A stretch of DNA of 64,000 nt from positions 62,001 to 126,000 of the forward strand of contig NZ_JANBVS010000013.1 in assembly GCF_024586915.1 (NCBI RefSeq), in the 5' to 3' direction. Origin of the DNA: Bradyrhizobium sp. SRS-191. Its GTDB lineage: Bacteria > Pseudomonadota > Alphaproteobacteria > Rhizobiales > Xanthobacteraceae. Under the pieces are notes generated by a model, which worked only from the letters and a program-made list of their open reading frames with translations, searched no databases and was not told where the DNA came from. The position numbers and the translations under genes were made by a program. Positions 36,957-45,498 of the stretch are shown in pieces (within the stretch, counting starts at the first letter, position 1; every line of letters starts with the position of its first letter).

Positions 36957-37456
36957 GCGGCTCCGCCGCCTCGCGGCGCGCTGTCGCGTCCGAGCTCTGC
37001 TGGCAGGTACGCCCTTGTCAGAAGAAGGGCGCAGGGAAGGCCGGGTGCAGGCCGCACCCATGGCCCGCCTGCAGAAAGAAAAGCAGGCGGCAGTCACCAC
37101 AGGATTGGCCGAAACACTCCGGCCTTCCCTGCGCGATGGGCTTAACGGCTGCTCCGTGCTCTCCCAGGGGACCGGGCTTGCTTGCCCCCGTCATCGGCAT
37201 CGTGACCGACCAAGACACCAGCATCGGGGTGTCGGGACCACACGGCTTGACCGTCCGCTTGGGGTTCGTTCGTCCGCACGCGAAACGCGCACGCCGACCC
37301 CAGGCGGCCACCGCACCTCCCGCTCCACGGTCCGTGACGATCGCGAAACGCCCCTTTAGTGAGCAGGAGACGGCGATGAGTGTCGATCTGATTTGCCCGA
37401 CGGCGCAAGGCCGAAGTTGCCCGACGGAATGCGGCAGATTGGCACGACGGGCAGTT
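36957..37456. repeat. Dispersed ~500-bp repeat, copy B
   Basis: Second copy of the repeat at 18339-18836, in the same orientation. It lies just upstream of the LysR gene and before an unrecognised two-gene module. Copies differ by scattered substitutions and a few short indels. Confidence 0.85.
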
Positions 37457-37660
37457 TGGGGGGGCATGGGCGGGATGCGAGCGGCCATAGCTTACCCTTG
37501 ATTGCAACGATCTGCTCCATCGGCGTGGGTTCTCGTCGGCAACTAAATTGGTATTACGACGGCCAGAGGAGCTAACGACGATGAAGGACGGCGCGAGGTG
37601 GACCGGAGCTACGAAAGCTGTTTCACTTGGATAATCGACGGCGACAAACTCATGACACGC

Positions 37661-37707
37661 CTTTGATCGGCAGAGAGATCAGCTTTGCGCTTTGCCGCCG
37701 ATCAAAG
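37661..37707. repeat. Perfect 11-bp inverted repeat
   Basis: CTTTGATCGGC (37661-37671) and GCCGATCAAAG (37697-37707) are exact reverse complements with a 25-base loop. It overlaps the 3' end of a possible small minus-strand frame (37679-37813) and may terminate it or be the end of a lost element. Confidence 0.65.
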
Positions 37708-37813
37708 CGTCGAAGATGTTTGAGGTCCCGCCATCTAAGATAGGATGTTCTATCATAGTTGAATTCTTGATCGCACTGTGCTTGATTCCTCTGGCGTCAT
37801 CATGAAGCGACAT
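37679..37813 (-). CDS. Possible 44-aa small protein
   Basis: From the ATG at 37813 the frame encodes 44 residues ending in GGTSNIFDALIGGKAQS. The only support is that the stop lies inside a perfect inverted repeat and that the composition is protein-like. No Shine-Dalgarno is seen, and a longer start at 37888 is possible. It may equally be spurious. Confidence 0.2.
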   Translation of the reverse strand: MSLHDDARGIKHSAIKNSTMIEHPILDGGTSNIFDALIGGKAQS

Positions 37814-37921
37814 TTGGGTCGTCGTCTCGCTAAAACCCGAAATGCAACTAAGTGTCAGGTCATGGACCGCTGATAGGTTGCTGCGCATTGAACTCGCTGA
37901 ATAAGTGCAGGAGAAAGTTCG

Positions 37922-38281
37922 ATGTCTGGTCAGTATCACAAGGTTTCTGCGCAGGCACAGCAACAGTCGCAGCAGAAACACGAGCAACAGCAACAGCAAC
38001 AGCAACATGGGGGGGCGCCGACCCCGCCCGATCATGTTGCCCTTATCGCGTTGACGATCGCGACACTGGGCAGGCAGCTAGAAGACTTAGCCCAGCTTGA
38101 AGGAGACGCTGCGAGGCAAGATGCGGTACGGAGCGCAAGCGCGGAGATCGTCAAGCATGCGATGGACATTGTGGCTCCAGACAGGCTCTACATAACGGTT
38201 CCTCCAGGATGGAAGCCGCCAAGTGCGCTTGAGCCTTGTCCGGACTGTTCGCATCTGAGGTCAAAAGGAAAAAAGCCGTGA
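37922..38281 (+). CDS. Small Gln-rich protein with CPDC motif, unrecognised
   Basis: A 119-aa protein. AGGAGA lies eight bases before the ATG, a good Shine-Dalgarno. The N-terminus is Gln-rich (QQQQQQQHGG around residues 22-31). A helical middle follows (LTIATLGRQLEDLAQLEG), and the C-terminus has EPCPDCSHLRSKGKK, a possible metal-binding or redox pair. Its stop overlaps the ATG of the next gene (TGATG), so the two are coupled. Not recognised. Confidence 0.6.
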   Translation: MSGQYHKVSAQAQQQSQQKHEQQQQQQQHGGAPTPPDHVALIALTIATLGRQLEDLAQLEGDAARQDAVRSASAEIVKHAMDIVAPDRLYITVPPGWKPPSALEPCPDCSHLRSKGKKP

Positions 38282-39144
38282 TGGAAGGAGGTCAGGAAGC
38301 AGCCGCGGAGACCGATGAAGAGAAAAGGCAGATGGCCGGCGGCTACTATTCAAGAGTTCTGATAGACGAACCTCCTACGGATCTCTTCTTTGAGCGAGTG
38401 TCGGGCGCCCCGGAGCCGCCGGAGGATTTGCGTCAGCTGAAGCTCGATCTCGAAGGGGCCGCTCAATCCGTCGTGACGTTTTTTCGCGATGACGCAGAAG
38501 CCTTGCTTAATTTCATGGAGCGGCTTCAATTAGCTGGTCAAGTCGGCTGCTGCGGGCCTGACTATCGCATTGGAGAAGGCAAGGACAGCTTAGAAAGTAC
38601 GAAGCGGCAGGTTCTTCAAAAAGGATACGAAAGCCGTAACAGAATTTGGTTCGAGTATACGCGCTATACGCTCGCTATATTGTTGCCAACCGTTGTAGCC
38701 GGATTCGCCATCTTTGCAGCTTCCACCTATGGAATCTATTTACCAGGGCCCGACGCCAAAGGTAATTTTCCTCCGCTAGTTGTCGCTGTGCTTGCTGCCC
38801 TTTGGATACCGGCAGGCGCGGCTTTTGGCGTCTGGACGGAGTTTAATTTCAGAACAGGCAACCTCAAATTTGGGGACTTGCTCTCGTTTGACCCAGAGCG
38901 CTGGTCATCAGGTCAGCGTTTCTTCATCGCAGTTATGATCGGTTACTTGCTTGCCTTCGTCCTGGCGTTTGGGGTGATCCAAATTGGATTACTTGGCGTG
39001 CTCCTGAACGACTTCACAGGATCGCGTCCATGGTTGAGTGGTGTGGTCGGCTGGGTTAGCGGATTTTCCTATCCTGTTGTCCGAGATATCATCAAGACGC
39101 TCCGGCCGTCAGTTCGGCAGCAGAGCGAGCAATCAAGCTCTTAG
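38281..39144 (+). CDS. Four-helix membrane protein, unrecognised
   Basis: About 287 aa with the ATG at 38281 overlapping the preceding stop; an earlier in-frame ATG at 38236 is less likely. The N-terminal 130 residues are soluble and acidic. Four hydrophobic segments then follow: YTLAILLPTVVAGFAIFA, PPLVVAVLAALWIPAGAA, FFIAVMIGYLLAFVLAFG with IGLLGVLL, and WLSGVVGWVSGFSY. The C-terminus is a short basic/Gln tail. GC is lower than in the flanking operon, which suggests transfer. With the Gln-rich partner it looks like a two-gene module of unknown role. Confidence 0.65.
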   Translation: MEGGQEAAAETDEEKRQMAGGYYSRVLIDEPPTDLFFERVSGAPEPPEDLRQLKLDLEGAAQSVVTFFRDDAEALLNFMERLQLAGQVGCCGPDYRIGEGKDSLESTKRQVLQKGYESRNRIWFEYTRYTLAILLPTVVAGFAIFAASTYGIYLPGPDAKGNFPPLVVAVLAALWIPAGAAFGVWTEFNFRTGNLKFGDLLSFDPERWSSGQRFFIAVMIGYLLAFVLAFGVIQIGLLGVLLNDFTGSRPWLSGVVGWVSGFSYPVVRDIIKTLRPSVRQQSEQSSS

Positions 39145-39895
39145 CTTATTGTTGAGAGGATAAGGGCTCCGAAGTCCTAACGTCGTGACTCTGCAGCCCT
39201 TCTCCGCGACGAGATAAGCCTGGAGTGCGGTCAGTTCTGAAACAGCTTTAAAGATATTCTACGGCCTCCGCGAAGGTTCCTTATGATAGAAGCCCTTCGC
39301 GCCGGTGCGCCAAATACAAGCCCTTCGCGATCTTGAAAAGAGAAGGTGAACTACTCGGCGTAAAGATCGATCAGTCAGCCTGACTCCTTCTCGGACACAT
39401 CCTTTAGGAACGCGACGTCTAGTCCTGGAGTTTCAGGCGTCGCCTTTCCGGCGATCGCTTGCAGGTCACCAACTATGCCGACCGTCGAGGCGATGACCGG
39501 GAGGATCTGGGTTTAACGCTTTGGCCCATTGACGGCCCATGAACTTGCGCTCCTTATCAAGATTTTCGCGCATGTCATTGAACTTATCGGTCGCGGCCGC
39601 CATTCGTTGACGGAACATCGGTGCCGGTTAGATACTGGTAAACTTGCTCAATCTTGAAAGCGTCGATCAGGGCTCCAAGGTGTTGAGCGGTGCAGGCCGT
39701 CGCTGCACATCTTCCAAATCGGGCCTCGCAATGTGAAGCGGTTTATCCAAAAGCTTGATTTCGGCAATCTGATCGAATTCGAGCCTTGAGAGGCAGCCAT
39801 GCCGTCTAGTCCGTAAGAACGCCTTCTATGATTAGCTCCATCTCCGCGCATTGGCGAAGCATGTCGATTGGATTGACGATCGACGCGCCGCAGTT
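39145..39895. other. Intergenic, no gene recognised
   Basis: About 750 bp between the membrane-protein gene and the P450 3' end. The sequence is lower in GC than its right flank, contains a short direct repeat AGCCCTTCGCG (twice near 39290-39330) and has no convincing frame. It looks like decayed accessory DNA. Confidence 0.35.
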
Positions 39896-41092
39896 CTATC
39901 CCAGCCTCACCGCCAAACCCAGCGGCCCCCGAAACCCGAACCCGTGCCACCGCACGCTCCCCGCATCCACCAGCTCCATCCGCGGAAACCGCTCGAACAG
40001 CATCGGCAGCAGGATCGCGCCGACGGTGCGGCGGGAGAGGTGGGCGCCGGCGCAGTGGTGGGGGCCGTTGCCGAAGGCCTGGTGGGGGTTGGGGTCGCGC
40101 AGGGCGTTGTAGCGCTCGCCGTCAGTGAACAGGTCTTCGTCGCGGTTGGCGGAGGCCTGGATGGTCATCACGGTGTCGCCCTTCGAGATCAGGCAGCCGC
40201 GGATCTCGGTGTCCTCCATGACAAGGCGTGAGCTCGCCTGGATCGGCGCCACCCAGCGCACGCCTTCCTCGAAGGCGGCGCGCCATTTGTTGTCCGCGCG
40301 CACGACTTCGAGCTGCTCCGGATTGGTGAGGAGGCCGTAGAGGATCGTCAGCAGGGCGTCGCGCGGCTCGTTGATGCCGCCGCCGATCGCGATCTTGATG
40401 TTGGCGATGATCTGGCTTTCGGCGATCGGGGTCTTGGCGTTGACCATGAAGGAGAGCGCGGAGGAATCCGGGATCGCGCGCACGCGCTCCATATTGGCGC
40501 GGATGCAGCGGTCCATCTCCGCATTGGCGATGTCGGACGCGTCGAACGGGCCCGGCGTCCAGCCGAAATTGCCGGCGCCGTCGATCAGGGTCTGCGACCA
40601 GCGCTGCATCTCGTCGTCGCTGGCGTCCGGGACGCCCATCACCTCAGCCAGGATGCGCGCGGCCAGCGGGCCGGCCAGCGCGGGGAACAGGTCGACGATC
40701 TCGCCGCGCGGCAGCCGGTCGAGATAGTCCGTGGCGAATTTGGTGTAGAGCGGCTCCCAGACGGCTTCGATCGTCTTCGGCATCAAAGCCGGCATCATCG
40801 CCATGCGCTCGGCGCGGTGCTCGTCGTGGTCCTTGCGCATCAAGGTGTGCGCGAGGAAGGCGCGCTTCATCGGCGTGTTCGGATCGTCGGACGAGAACAG
40901 CGCCGCATTGTCCTTCACATATTTGGTGTCGGCCGCCTTGGTGAGGAACGTCCGGCCCACCGACTTGACCCGCAGCACCGGCGCCTCGCGCCGCAGCCGC
41001 TGATAGATCGGATAGGGATCGCGCGTGAGCTCCGCGATGGTGATGGTCTCGTCCAGAGGGGCCAGAGTCCGAGCCAAGCCTGCGGTCAGCAT
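39896..41092 (-). CDS. Cytochrome P450
   Basis: A 398-aa soluble bacterial P450, started at the ATG at 41092. The heme-binding loop FGNGPHHCAGAHLSR gives Cys347 as the axial ligand. The K-helix E-x-x-R is visible as EGVRWVAP. In the I helix the usual acid/alcohol pair (AGxxT) is replaced by GGGINEPRD near residue 240, so the usual Thr is a Pro. This variant exists in some P450 groups and may change oxygen activation. It is 3 kb from the NRPS genes on the opposite strand, with unrelated-looking genes between, so a tailoring role is possible but not shown. Confidence 0.9.
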   Translation of the reverse strand: MLTAGLARTLAPLDETITIAELTRDPYPIYQRLRREAPVLRVKSVGRTFLTKAADTKYVKDNAALFSSDDPNTPMKRAFLAHTLMRKDHDEHRAERMAMMPALMPKTIEAVWEPLYTKFATDYLDRLPRGEIVDLFPALAGPLAARILAEVMGVPDASDDEMQRWSQTLIDGAGNFGWTPGPFDASDIANAEMDRCIRANMERVRAIPDSSALSFMVNAKTPIAESQIIANIKIAIGGGINEPRDALLTILYGLLTNPEQLEVVRADNKWRAAFEEGVRWVAPIQASSRLVMEDTEIRGCLISKGDTVMTIQASANRDEDLFTDGERYNALRDPNPHQAFGNGPHHCAGAHLSRRTVGAILLPMLFERFPRMELVDAGSVRWHGFGFRGPLGLAVRLG

Positions 41093-41369
41093 GGAGCGCT
41101 CCTGTGGATGCGGGGACGGCGTGTATCCTGGCCCTGACGATAGCGGCGGGGGTGACGCCGTCAATGCTGGTGCGCTGTCCCGGGGAGGGCGATGATGCGG
41201 TGTGAACGGGTTGTAACGTCGTCCGTTCCGTGGTGTGCCTGGGCGGGCATGCTGCACCGCACTTGCTGAGATGATGGGGTGGATGGAGTTGGGGGCGAGG
41301 CGGCGGATCTCGGGCGGTCCGTCCCGCACGGCCTGCGCTGAGGCATATGCGGGACGGATGCGCTGGCGG

Positions 41370-41669
41370 CTACGGGCAGAACCAGGCGGGGCCGATCTGC
41401 GTGCAGCCGCGGCGGTGATAATCGTGCGGCCGGAAGCGGTAGCGCTGCCAGCCGGCGGGCGGGCCGTGGCGCCGACCGTAGCTGCGATGATCGTAGCGGC
41501 GCTGCTCGTGCTGCCAGCGGCCGTCGCGGTCGCGGTGATCGCGCTGCGCCAGGCGCATCGGAGAGGTCGTCGCTTCGCGGCTCTCGAAGCGTGCGGCGCT
41601 CGGCGCCGCGGAGACTCCGACCGTGCTTGCGAGAAGAATGGCGGAGAGGGCAGCGATGGTTGCTCGCAT
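41370..41669 (-). CDS. Small secreted Arg/His/Tyr-rich protein
   Basis: About 99 aa from the ATG at 41669, with GGAG six bases upstream. A signal peptide is clear (IAALSAILLASTVGVSA). The mature part is rich in Arg, His and Tyr (YDHRSYGRRHGPPAGWQRYR) and ends with a Cys pair in GCTQIGPAWFCP. This pattern is common among small exported rhizobial proteins of unknown function. Confidence 0.65.
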   Translation of the reverse strand: MRATIAALSAILLASTVGVSAAPSAARFESREATTSPMRLAQRDHRDRDGRWQHEQRRYDHRSYGRRHGPPAGWQRYRFRPHDYHRRGCTQIGPAWFCP

Positions 41670-42106
41670 CGGGGACTCCAATCATGTTGGTGGGGATGTG
41701 GCGGTCGCCAGGGGATGATGCGGACCACGTTCGGCGGTAGCGCCGGGCATGCGCTGTCGAGGCGTCCGCATCGTGCGTGTCGGCAACGGCTCGCCACATG
41801 GCCCGTTCCCGCTGCGGGGCCGACGGCGGCGCGGCAAACTGTCCTGCGCGGGAGCGCGCAGTTCGGGATCTCGGGAGATGGGCATGGAGTGCGGCGCGTG
41901 GCGGCGGATCACGCTGCGCTGATCCGCCCTACGGGCGTGTTGGTGGTGGCCTCGTCTGCTTCCACATCGTCATGGCCGGGCCTTCGCCGCGCCGAAGCGG
42001 CTTCGGCCGCGCAAGCGGGACAAGCCCGGGCATGACGGAGTAACTCATTGGCAGGTGGTTGTGCCGTGATGGCGGAGGTGGTGTCTGACGCGATCGCTGA
42101 GCGCTC
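41670..42106. other. Intergenic with REP-like element
   Basis: About 440 bp between two minus-strand genes. Apart from the hairpin element at 41965-42035 and a GCGGATCACGCTGCGCTGAT palindromic motif at 41905, no gene is supported. Confidence 0.45.
41965..42035. repeat. REP-like palindromic element
   Basis: The outer arms begin CATGGCCGGGC and end GCCCGGGCATG, with an inner palindrome around CCGAAGCGGCTTCGG. A related but incomplete element lies near 42985-43035. These are common intergenic hairpins in this bacterial group. Confidence 0.6.
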
Positions 42107-42865
42107 TCACACCCAGCCGCCGTCGACGATGTAGTTCTGGTTGGTGCAGGCGCCGGCATCATCCGATGCGAAGAACAGCACCACGCGGGCGATGTCGTCG
42201 GGCATGATCTTGCGCTTGAGGCATTGGCGTTGCATCAGCTCGGCTTCGCCTTCGGGGGTGAGCCAGAGTTTGAGCTGGCGCTCGGTCATGGTCCAGCCGG
42301 GGAGGATCGAGTTGACGCGGATGTTGGCGGGGCCGAGGTCGCGGGCCAGTGCGCGGGTGAGGCCCTGGATGGCGGATTTCGCGGTCGTGTAGCAGGGCAT
42401 TCCGCCCTGGCCGAGCACCCAGCTCACCGAGCCCAGATTGACGATCGCGCCGCCGCCGGCGCTGCGCATGTCGGGCGCGACCGCCTGGGCGGCAAAGAAC
42501 TGATGCTTGAGGTTGACGGCCATGCGCTCGTCCCAATACTCCGGCGTCACCTCCTCGATGCTGTGGCGGTCGTCGCGGGCGGCGTTGTTGACGAGAACCG
42601 TGATCGGGCCGAAGGCGCGGCGCACGCCGTCGATCGCGGCGCGAAGCGCGGCGATGTCCCTGACGTCAGCGTGCTCGAAGTGGACGCGCGCCTGCGCCGG
42701 CAGGCTGGCCAGCAGCGTCTCCGAGGCCTCGCGGTCGATGTCGATGAAGGCCGTGCGCGCGCCCTGGCCGAGGAAGTTGCGGACGATGGCTTCGCCGATC
42801 CCGGAGCCGCCGCCGGTCACGAGCACCGTGCGGTCCTTGAGGCTGGGATAGATGGCGGTCGGCAT
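42107..42865 (-). CDS. Short-chain dehydrogenase/reductase (SDR)
   Basis: A 252-aa classical SDR, started at the ATG at 42865. The cofactor motif is TGGGSGIG, followed by an acidic residue after the second strand (FIDIDRE), which favours NAD. NNAARDD and the catalytic Ser (GSVSW) plus YTTAK are present, and the C-terminus reads YIVDGGWV. It likely oxidises or reduces a small alcohol or sugar-like substrate. It is a stand-alone minus-strand gene next to the ParB-like gene. A role in the lipopeptide pathway cannot be excluded. Confidence 0.9.
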   Translation of the reverse strand: MPTAIYPSLKDRTVLVTGGGSGIGEAIVRNFLGQGARTAFIDIDREASETLLASLPAQARVHFEHADVRDIAALRAAIDGVRRAFGPITVLVNNAARDDRHSIEEVTPEYWDERMAVNLKHQFFAAQAVAPDMRSAGGGAIVNLGSVSWVLGQGGMPCYTTAKSAIQGLTRALARDLGPANIRVNSILPGWTMTERQLKLWLTPEGEAELMQRQCLKRKIMPDDIARVVLFFASDDAGACTNQNYIVDGGWV

Positions 42866-43117
42866 GGGGCGTCCTCTCGATCTCGGTGGCTGACGGGGAT
42901 GGGTGATGACGTGCAATGCAACGGCGTAGCGCCGCAGCGGGAGAGGATCGCACAGGGGCGCTCGAGTTGGTAGTCGGGCGTCGCTCGACGCCGTCATGCC
43001 CAGACCTGCGCGGCCGAAGCCGCTGCGGTGCGGCGACGCAGGCGGGCGCAGGCCGCTTCTCGTCGTCACTCACATGGCCTGCACATGGCTTGCACATGGC
43101 CTGGCGGCGCGTGAACG

Positions 43118-43648
43118 TCAGTAGCGGCCGCCGCTGCGCTCCTGCTGCTTGATCCAGTCGGACAGCGTCTTGGGGGCGGCGACAGTGGCGCCGGAGCGCG
43201 CCGGCTTGGACGCGCCGCTGCGGCCGCTCCGGGGTGTCGTCTCACCGGGTGTGCGCGGACGTGTCGCAGCGTGAGCGCCCGCGCTGCTACGCGACGCCGC
43301 GGCAAGCTTGTCCGCTTCCTCCTTCTCCAGCCGCAGCTTGCGCAGCCGCTCCATCTTCTCGCGCTCCGGATCGGGCGGCGGCGGCGGGAGCTCGCGCTGG
43401 CGGGCTTCCTCGGCCGAGACCAGCAGCGCCTTGATGGCGCCTTCGCCGAGCGCCTTGCAGGCTTCCAGGCGGTGCAGGCCTTCGACCAGCACGAAATGGT
43501 CCTTGTCGCGGCGGACGAGGATGGGTTCGCGCTGGCCGACTTCCAAAATGCTCTCGGCCAGCGCGTCGACCACGTCCGGCTTGAGCGCTTTACGCTTCTT
43601 GTCGGGAATGTGGATCTTGTCGATGGGCAAGCTTTCCGGAGCGGACAC
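43118..43648 (-). CDS. ParB-like nuclease-domain protein
   Basis: A 176-aa protein. Residues 1-80 match the ParB N-terminal domain: IPDKKRKALKPDVVDALAES, then GQREPILVRRDK and LVEGLHRLEACKALGE with the GxHR-type motif. The second half is charged, with a Pro run (PPPPPDPEREKMERLRKLR) and a Ser/Arg-rich tail. It lacks the central HTH of chromosome-partition ParB, so it is a small ParB-like protein of unclear function. Confidence 0.75.
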   Translation of the reverse strand: MSAPESLPIDKIHIPDKKRKALKPDVVDALAESILEVGQREPILVRRDKDHFVLVEGLHRLEACKALGEGAIKALLVSAEEARQRELPPPPPDPEREKMERLRKLRLEKEEADKLAAASRSSAGAHAATRPRTPGETTPRSGRSGASKPARSGATVAAPKTLSDWIKQQERSGGRY

Positions 43649-43867
43649 AGTCGGGACTCCCTTGTCGTTACGCCCGCGGCTTCCTCTCGATCACGCCAGA
43701 TCCAGCGGGCCGGTCGGACGATCGCGGGGCGCGGATTCCAACTGCGGCGCGCCGCATCGCGAGAGGAGACGCGGGCGGCTACCATAGGGACATTGCGCCG
43801 CCATCCGCAAGCACGGTGATGCGGAGCCGTGGCGCATGCCGCCTGGCCGCTCCGCTCCGGGCGTCCC

Positions 43868-44617
43868 TTAGTGTCCCGCAGCGTGCGAGGTCGCAAGATC
43901 CGGCGTCGCGGCGAGCGCCGCGCGCAGGTCGTGCTGCAAGGCCGCGGCGAGCGTGGCGGCGTGGTCGCGGAGATAGAAGTGATCGCCGGGAAACATCCTG
44001 TTGACGCACGGACCCGTCGTCTCCCTGCGCCAGGCGCGCAACTCGGCCGCGCCGACCTCGGCGTCGTGGAGGCCGCCATAGGCTGCGATCGGAACGGACA
44101 GCATGCGGCCCGTCATGGGCGCGTAGCTCTCGCAGGCGCGGAAGTCGGCGCGCAGAATCGGAAGCAGCATCGCCATGAGATCATTCTCTGCGATCACCTC
44201 GGGCGGCGTCGCGCCGAGCTCGCGCAGATGCGCGATGAACTCCGCATCCGGCGCATCGTGCATCGCGGGCGTTTGTCGTGGCGCGCCCGGAGCGCGATGT
44301 CCGGAGACGGCGAGAAGCGCGGGCGGCGAGCCGTGACGCCGAACGAGTCGATGACATACTTCGAACGCGACGAGGCTGCCCATGCTGTGCCCGAACAACG
44401 CGTAGCGCGCATGATCGTGTGATGCCATCGTCTCGGCCAATTCGTCCGCGATGCGCGCGATCGAATCAAGCAGCGGCTCGCGCATGCGGGTTCCGCGTCC
44501 GGGATAGTCGACGGAAACAATCTTGATGTCGGGAGGGAAGAAGCGTTGCCACGTGCTGAACACGCGGCCGCTGCCACCGGCATAGGGCATACAATAAAGA
44601 AGAGTCGTCGCGGTCAT
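43868..44617 (-). CDS. Type II thioesterase (NRPS editing)
   Basis: A 249-aa alpha/beta hydrolase, started at the ATG at 44617. The nucleophile is Ser78 in GHSMGS, with a CMPYAGGSGRVF N-terminus, a VDYPGRG segment and the catalytic His in GDHFYL. This is the type II thioesterase pattern that removes mis-primed acyl groups from NRPS carrier domains. It is divergent from the MbtH gene across a 374-bp region and is the first left-hand gene clearly belonging to the lipopeptide cluster. Confidence 0.92.
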   Translation of the reverse strand: MTATTLLYCMPYAGGSGRVFSTWQRFFPPDIKIVSVDYPGRGTRMREPLLDSIARIADELAETMASHDHARYALFGHSMGSLVAFEVCHRLVRRHGSPPALLAVSGHRAPGAPRQTPAMHDAPDAEFIAHLRELGATPPEVIAENDLMAMLLPILRADFRACESYAPMTGRMLSVPIAAYGGLHDAEVGAAELRAWRRETTGPCVNRMFPGDHFYLRDHAATLAAALQHDLRAALAATPDLATSHAAGH

Positions 44618-44791
44618 CTGTTGCTCATCGTGATGAGATCGTTCGGAACGTCTGAGATCGGCAGGAGTTGCTGCCCCTCTCCCGCGATGTGTTCGTGTGA
44701 CGTCGGCGTTGTTTGTAAAAGTTTTGTGGTGATCGGGCTCAACGCGGTGTCCTCGGATGTTCAAATAAACGTTAGAGAGAGTTTACAACCT

Positions 44792-44809
44792 AAAGTGGGT
44801 TCCCGCTTT
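44792..44809. promoter_or_regulatory. Imperfect inverted repeat (8-bp arms)
   Basis: AAAGTGGG and CCCGCTTT with a TT spacer, one mismatch. It may be an operator for the divergent genes. Confidence 0.45.
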
Positions 44810-44834
44810 ACATTGGTATTGCGGTAGGGAGGGG

Positions 44835-44851
44835 TCTCCTATATTAGGAGA
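44835..44851. promoter_or_regulatory. Perfect inverted repeat (7-bp arms)
   Basis: TCTCCTA, spacer TAT, TAGGAGA. It is about 140 bp upstream of the MbtH start and is a strong candidate for a dimeric regulator site. There is no T-run, so it is not a terminator. Confidence 0.6.
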
Positions 44852-44991
44852 GATATAGGACGAGCTAACAAGTGCGATCGTCGTCTTTGAGGATCGATCG
44901 TCGTTGCTCGGCCTGTGGCCGCTGTGTTGCGTTGCCCGAGGCGTCGGGAGCGCGTGTCGCAGTGGTGTGTCCAACGAGGAGGTCGAACGTC

Positions 44992-45216
44992 ATGCATGCC
45001 AGTGTCAAGCCGAGCGCGCCGACCGAGGAGGAGTTCATCGTCGTCCTCAACGACGAGGAGCAGTATTCGATCTGGCCGGCCGGGCGTGCCATTCCCGACG
45101 GCTGGCGCGCCGAGGGTGTGCGTGGAGCGAAGGCCGATTGCCTGAAGCATATCGATGAGGTCTGGACCGACATGCGGCCGCTCAGTCTGCGTCGCCGCAT
45201 GGCGGAGGCGTCCTGA
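44992..45216 (+). CDS. MbtH-like protein
   Basis: A 74-aa protein with AGGAGG about ten bases before the ATG at 44992. The family pattern is complete: LNDEEQYSIWPAGRAIPDGWR, then CLKHIDEVWTDMRPLSLRRR. MbtH-like proteins bind NRPS adenylation domains and are often needed for their folding or activity. It is the first plus-strand gene of the lipopeptide cluster and probably shares a transcript with the FAAL gene 280 bp downstream. Confidence 0.95.
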   Translation: MHASVKPSAPTEEEFIVVLNDEEQYSIWPAGRAIPDGWRAEGVRGAKADCLKHIDEVWTDMRPLSLRRRMAEAS

Positions 45217-45498
45217 CGGCGCGGGAGATCGTTGCTGTCGCAGCCTGCGTCGTGCGATGCAGGTCGGTGGTTTCTGGAGTTGCACATCAACTGAGCGTGG
45301 CTGTTGAGCGTCAGGCATAGGCGAAGCTGATCCTGGTGGGTGGGTCGGTGGTCCGTGTGGTGACTCGCGAGACGGCCGATTGAGTTGCGAGCAAGTGGAT
45401 GCGGTCGCGACGTGGCGATGTGTTGCCGACAAATAACCCATGTCCGCCGAGGTGCCGGCGGACGTCGCTGTGATGCGTTCGGCTGGGGACTGAGGCCG

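Larger units (their letters stand above)
44618..44991. promoter_or_regulatory. Divergent promoter region of the lipopeptide cluster
   Basis: This 374-bp region separates the thioesterase (minus) from MbtH (plus). It is AT-richer than the rest of the cluster and contains two inverted repeats. A copy of TACAACCTAAA (44784-44794) resembles TACAACCTTAAA just upstream of the first NRPS gene, around 47790. A shared operator is possible. Confidence 0.6.

Noticed and set aside
37980..38005. CRISPR-like or microsatellite array at the CAGCAA run
   Set aside because: It is a short codon repeat encoding Gln in one gene, with no spacers.
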